From the NCBI GenBank assembly GCA_013697915.1, contig JACCVY010000006.1:28292-92291 (forward strand): DNA of 64,000 nucleotides. The letters are read 5' to 3'. This document shows positions 60,188-64,000 of this stretch, piece by piece (positions within the stretch are counted from its first letter, which is position 1; each line of letters opens with the position of its first letter). The notes beneath the pieces were generated by a model that was given only the letters and a program-made list of their open reading frames with translations, did not search any database and was not told where the DNA came from. This DNA comes from Blastocatellia bacterium. GTDB lineage: Bacteria; Acidobacteriota; Blastocatellia; Pyrinomonadales; Pyrinomonadaceae. A program made the position numbers and the translations under genes.

Positions 60188-61840
60188 GTGGGAAACCCGG
60201 AAGAGGCAACAGCAGGGAAGTCTTCGTTGGGCCGCAAATTATGGTGGCTGATTTTTGGCCGTCTGGCCGTCGCGATACTTCTGGTACTGGCGCGGATAAT
60301 TTGGATTTCCGGACGCACTGACGCAGCCTGGACACAGATACTGCCGGCGCTGTTGACCGTGTGCGGTCTTACCGTAGTCTACTCCCTAGCGCATCGAATT
60401 TCGCGCACCCTTTCCTTCCAGGCCCGCCTGCAATTTGCGCTGGACATCATTCTGGTAAGCTGGCTCAACTGGACCACAGACGTTATTCATTCTCCTTATA
60501 TCGCGCTCTACATCGTCATCATCGCGGCTTCGAGTTTGTTTCTTGGGCCACGCGGGGCCATTGTCACCTCGCTTGGTTGCGCAGTCGCTTTTACCTCCAG
60601 CGCACTGGCCGTACTCGCCGGCTATGGCACACATTCCGCACGCATGGTGCTGGAGGTCGGGAGTTCACAAACAGCCCAGACGGTAGGGCTGTTTGATTTG
60701 GCGTTCCTGGTGGTCGGCTTGTTGTCGGCACGCTTGGCTGAACGTCAGTCGCGTTCAGATGTGCGCTTGATTGCCGCAACCCAGTCGCTTGCGAATCTGC
60801 GCGCGCTGCACGAAAGAATTGTGGAGTCGATTCGGTCCGGCGTCGTCACGACCGATCTTGAAGGGCGTATTTACACCTTCAATGCGGCGGCCGAGGAGAT
60901 CACCGGCTACAAGCAACTGGACGTACGCGGTCAGGATGCGTCCATCTTCTTTGGAGAGATTAAGAAAATCATTGCCAGCTCGCTCGAAATTCACAGCACG
61001 CAGGCCAGCCCTCGGTTTGAAGCAGACTGCCTGACGGCTGACGGCCTGAGGTTGCGCCTGGGCTTTACGATCTCGCCGCTCTTTTCCGAGGCGGGCGATA
61101 CGACTGGCACAGTTATTACGTTTCAGGATCTCACGCAAATTCGCGCGCTTGAAGAGACCTCTCGGCGTCAGGACCGCTTGGCTGCGATTGGTCGCATGGC
61201 GGCGTCGATAGCTCACGAGATCCGGAACCCATTAGCGGCAATGCGCGGTTCAATTCAGATGTTGCGCGCAGACATGTCCAGCGACTCCTCGCAAACAGAG
61301 TTAATGGAAATTATCTTGCGCGAGTCTGATCGGCTCAACCGGATCATCAGCGATTTTTTGAGCTATGCGCGGCCGCGTTCAATAATTCAAACCAGGGTCA
61401 ATGTAGGCGAACTGTTGCAACAAACATTCATGCTGTTGCGTCACAGTGCCGAGATCAATCAGGGCCATTTGATCGAAGAACAAGTTCCAGCAGACCCGGC
61501 TTTGGTAAATGCCGATTCCGAACAGCTGCAACAGGTCTTCTGGAATCTTTCTCGCAACGCGCTTCAGGCAATGCCGGCGGGCGGCATCTTACGCGCAACT
61601 GTGCACGAAAATTCCAACGACCGGTTGCGGATTACTTTTTCCGATACCGGACGCGGCATGGCCCCAGAACAGGTCGAACATCTTTTTGAGCCGTTTTCTT
61701 CAACTACCGGAGGCACCGGGCTCGGTCTTTCAATCGTTTATCAAATCATTCGCGATCATGGTGGTACAATCAATGTACGTAGTCGCGAGGGACACGGGAC
61801 GACAATAACGATTGAACTCCCGGCAAGCGAAGGCGACTGA
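60188..61840 (+). CDS. pilS: Sensor histidine kinase (PilS/NtrB type) with PAS domain
   Basis: N-terminal TM region; PAS; MAASIAHEIRNPLAAMRGSIQML H-box; GGTGLGLSIVYQIIRDHGG; adjacent NtrC-type regulator and pilBTC. Confidence 0.85.
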   Translation: MGNPEEATAGKSSLGRKLWWLIFGRLAVAILLVLARIIWISGRTDAAWTQILPALLTVCGLTVVYSLAHRISRTLSFQARLQFALDIILVSWLNWTTDVIHSPYIALYIVIIAASSLFLGPRGAIVTSLGCAVAFTSSALAVLAGYGTHSARMVLEVGSSQTAQTVGLFDLAFLVVGLLSARLAERQSRSDVRLIAATQSLANLRALHERIVESIRSGVVTTDLEGRIYTFNAAAEEITGYKQLDVRGQDASIFFGEIKKIIASSLEIHSTQASPRFEADCLTADGLRLRLGFTISPLFSEAGDTTGTVITFQDLTQIRALEETSRRQDRLAAIGRMAASIAHEIRNPLAAMRGSIQMLRADMSSDSSQTELMEIILRESDRLNRIISDFLSYARPRSIIQTRVNVGELLQQTFMLLRHSAEINQGHLIEEQVPADPALVNADSEQLQQVFWNLSRNALQAMPAGGILRATVHENSNDRLRITFSDTGRGMAPEQVEHLFEPFSSTTGGTGLGLSIVYQIIRDHGGTINVRSREGHGTTITIELPASEGD

Positions 61841-61866
61841 AGGCGGGACTTTCGCCCTGGTTTTTT

Positions 61867-61887
61867 CTGACTTCTGACTTCTATCTT
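61867..61887. repeat. Three tandem heptamers between pilS and pilR
   Basis: CTGACTT-CTGACTT-CTATCTT. Confidence 0.5.
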
Positions 61888-61893
61888 TTCAGC

Positions 61894-63408
61894 ATGGCTA
61901 ACCTGCTAATCGTCGATGATGAACTGGGCATGCGGCAATTCTTGACGCATCTCTTCCAGCGTGAAGGCCATCTCGTTCGAGCCGCTGAAAACGGGCGGCA
62001 GGCGATGGAGCTCCTGCGCACAACGCCGTCTGATCTGGTTATTTCTGACGTGCGCATGCCGGACATGAACGGCATTGAGTTGCTGCGATCAGCCCGTGAG
62101 CTTTTTCCGAATATTGAAGTGGTTCTAATGACGGCTTTTGCCAACGTCGACACTGCAAGGGAAGCCTTCCTGCTTGGTGCCTACGACTTTGTGCAGAAAC
62201 CTTTTGACAACGAGGTGTTGAAGGAAACAGTTACGCGCGCCCTGCAGAAAGTTTCGCTGGTTAAAGAGAAAGAAGCGCTGCTTGAAGAGAACAAAGTTCT
62301 GATTCAGGGACAGCGCACGCGTGGCAAGCTCAACAACATCATTGGCAGTTCTCCGAAAATGCAGGCGCTCTACCAGATGATTGAGACGGTTGCGCAGGTG
62401 CCTTCGACCGTTCTGGTCACCGGCGAATCGGGGACCGGAAAAGAACTGGTTGCTCGCGCAATTCATGACCTCAGCCCGCGGGCCGAGAAGCCCTTCGTTT
62501 CAATTAACTGCGGCGCCTTTACCGAGACCCTGCTCGAGTCGGAATTGTTCGGTTATGTAAAAGGCTCGTTCACCGGCGCAAACACTAATCGGAAAGGGCT
62601 TTTTGAGGCAGCCAACACCGGCACTATTTTCCTCGACGAGATTGGCGAGATGTCTCCGGCGATGCAGGTGAAATTGCTGCGCGTGCTGCAAGAAAGAAAG
62701 CTGCGGCCGGTGGGCGCGACTGATGAAACCACGGTTGACACACGAGTCATCGCTGCCACTAATCGCGATCTTGGCAGCATGGTCAAGGATGGAACTTTTC
62801 GCGAAGACCTCTTTTACCGGATCTCAGTTATTCCAATTGAGCTTCCCTCCTTACGCGAAAGAACGGAAGACATTCGCGGCTTGGCAGAGCATTTTATCGG
62901 GAAGTTTTGCACCGACACAGGACGGGAATTATCGATAAGCGAGAATGCCGTGCGTTTGCTCGAGAGTTATATTTGGCCGGGCAACGTCCGCGAACTGGAG
63001 CACGCAATCGAACGGGCGGTGGCGCTTGAGACAACCGACGCTATTCAATCAGAGCGGCTGCCGGAAAAAATTTCGAACTACAATCCTTATCGCATCGCTG
63101 AAAGTTTTGAATTTCCCGAAGAGGGTGTAAACCTCACTGCCCATTTGGACCAGCTCGAGAAGACCTATGTGCTCGAAGCACTGCGCCGCAAAGTTGGGAA
63201 TCAAACTAACGCCGCCGAACTGCTCGGCCTTTCGGTTCGGTCGCTGCGGCATTTACTCGACAAGCACGGCGTCCGCGGGTTGACGGCGCAGATGCGCGAC
63301 GAGCGTCGTAATTCTGATTCAACGCCGCGGCGCCGCTCTTCCGATCCGGAGCCGCGTCGTCGTGAAGATGACGAATCCGAATTTGCCGCAAGCGCCGGCG
63401 AACCCTGA
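61894..63408 (+). CDS. pilR: Sigma-54-dependent response regulator (PilR type)
   Basis: LLIVDDELGMRQFLTHLFQREGH; GESGTGKELVARAIHDLS; ELFGYVKGSFTGANTNRKG; C-terminal HTH. Confidence 0.9.
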   Translation: MANLLIVDDELGMRQFLTHLFQREGHLVRAAENGRQAMELLRTTPSDLVISDVRMPDMNGIELLRSARELFPNIEVVLMTAFANVDTAREAFLLGAYDFVQKPFDNEVLKETVTRALQKVSLVKEKEALLEENKVLIQGQRTRGKLNNIIGSSPKMQALYQMIETVAQVPSTVLVTGESGTGKELVARAIHDLSPRAEKPFVSINCGAFTETLLESELFGYVKGSFTGANTNRKGLFEAANTGTIFLDEIGEMSPAMQVKLLRVLQERKLRPVGATDETTVDTRVIAATNRDLGSMVKDGTFREDLFYRISVIPIELPSLRERTEDIRGLAEHFIGKFCTDTGRELSISENAVRLLESYIWPGNVRELEHAIERAVALETTDAIQSERLPEKISNYNPYRIAESFEFPEEGVNLTAHLDQLEKTYVLEALRRKVGNQTNAAELLGLSVRSLRHLLDKHGVRGLTAQMRDERRNSDSTPRRRSSDPEPRRREDDESEFAASAGEP

Positions 63409-63567
63409 TATCAGTTAGCCAATCCTTCCAAACCATTCGTCCAATATTGCCCGAAAGCGTCATCATGTTGCTGCCGAAAATTGTCAGCAACGAGAATCCC
63501 AACCGCTAAACCGAAGTCCTTACGCAAAATGAGAGCAATCTTCGAGGGTTCTTTCGAAGTATGTACG

Positions 63568-63583
63568 TGGCACGATCATTGTA
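63568..63583 (+). promoter_or_regulatory. Sigma-54-like promoter downstream of pilR
   Basis: TGGCAC-GATCA-TTGTA, one mismatch in the -12 GC. Confidence 0.5.
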
Positions 63584-63713
63584 TTTGCGCTATCGGACAT
63601 ATCGCGCTCTTTTGGGACGTGCAACTATATGACAAAGTCCTTTGACGCGAGAAAGCTTAAAAGCTTTAGGTCTTAATGGAGCAAGGATAAAAGAAATGGA
63701 TGAACTGCACCCT

Positions 63714-64000
63714 TGACTGACACAAAAAGTTAAGCACATATCCCTACGGGGAAGGGGGCTTAACAATGACCAAGAAGGGGGCAGTGGCCGCCAAGACGGC
63801 GGTGCTCAAACGGCGCACATTCACGCGCGAGTTCAAACTCCAAGTCATTCGCGAGATCGAGGCCGGCAAGACTCAGGCGCAAGTAGCCCGCGAATATCAA
63901 ATCAGCGACAACACGATCTCGAAATGGCGCCGCGAGCTGCGACAATATAAAGAGCGCGCCTTCGCCGGGCGCGGTCACGCTTACACCGATGAAGCCCGCG
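63714..64000 (+). mobile_element. Left end of an IS3-family-like insertion sequence (truncated by window edge)
   Basis: Presumed terminal sequence TTGACTGACACAAAAAGTTAAGC followed by an orfA-type transposase reading frame. Confidence 0.7.
63766..64000 (+). CDS. IS3-family OrfA-like transposase, partial
   Basis: MTKKGAVAAKTAVLKRRTFTREFKLQVIREIEAGKTQAQVAREYQISDNTISKWRRELRQYKERAFAGRGHAYTDEAR..., open to window end. Confidence 0.85.
   Translation, partial: MTKKGAVAAKTAVLKRRTFTREFKLQVIREIEAGKTQAQVAREYQISDNTISKWRRELRQYKERAFAGRGHAYTDEAR

Overview
Window from a GC-moderate bacterial chromosome; the gene content and style (DUF1501/DUF1800 pair, Calx-beta/DUF4214 subtilase, PEP-CTERM, pilBTC-pilSR) suggest Acidobacteriota/Blastocatellia, but this is inferred from protein content only. 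Most of it is housekeeping: sdhCAB, mdh, a class-III aminotransferase, amidohydrolase, murJ, nnr, tsaE, comEC, an RlmD-type methyltransferase, coaX, birA, acyl-CoA dehydrogenase, modB, queE/queC and sigma/anti-sigma. There are two type IV pilus loci: a minor-pilin locus (19.9-25.6 kb) with an adjacent NtrC-type regulator, and pilB-x-pilT-pilC-pilS-pilR (55.0-63.4 kb). The most interesting observations are: (1) a duplicated minor-pilin operon whose second copy carries an apparent internal deletion fusing a FimT/GspH-like N-terminus to a PilW-like C-terminus; (2) a consensus-like sigma-54 promoter before the minor pilins, and a second one after pilR whose downstream gene seems to be cut by an IS3-type element at the window edge; (3) a stand-alone secreted paralogue of a subtilase N-terminal domain next to a subtilase-like protein with a non-canonical D/H catalytic region; (4) a short leader ORF plus intrinsic terminator directly before an aminotransferase gene; (5) heptamer-period repeats and long palindromic intergenic repeats, one of which supplies the C-terminus of a CDS; (6) a frameshifted PEP-CTERM gene. 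No CRISPR array, rRNA or tRNA was recognised by eye.
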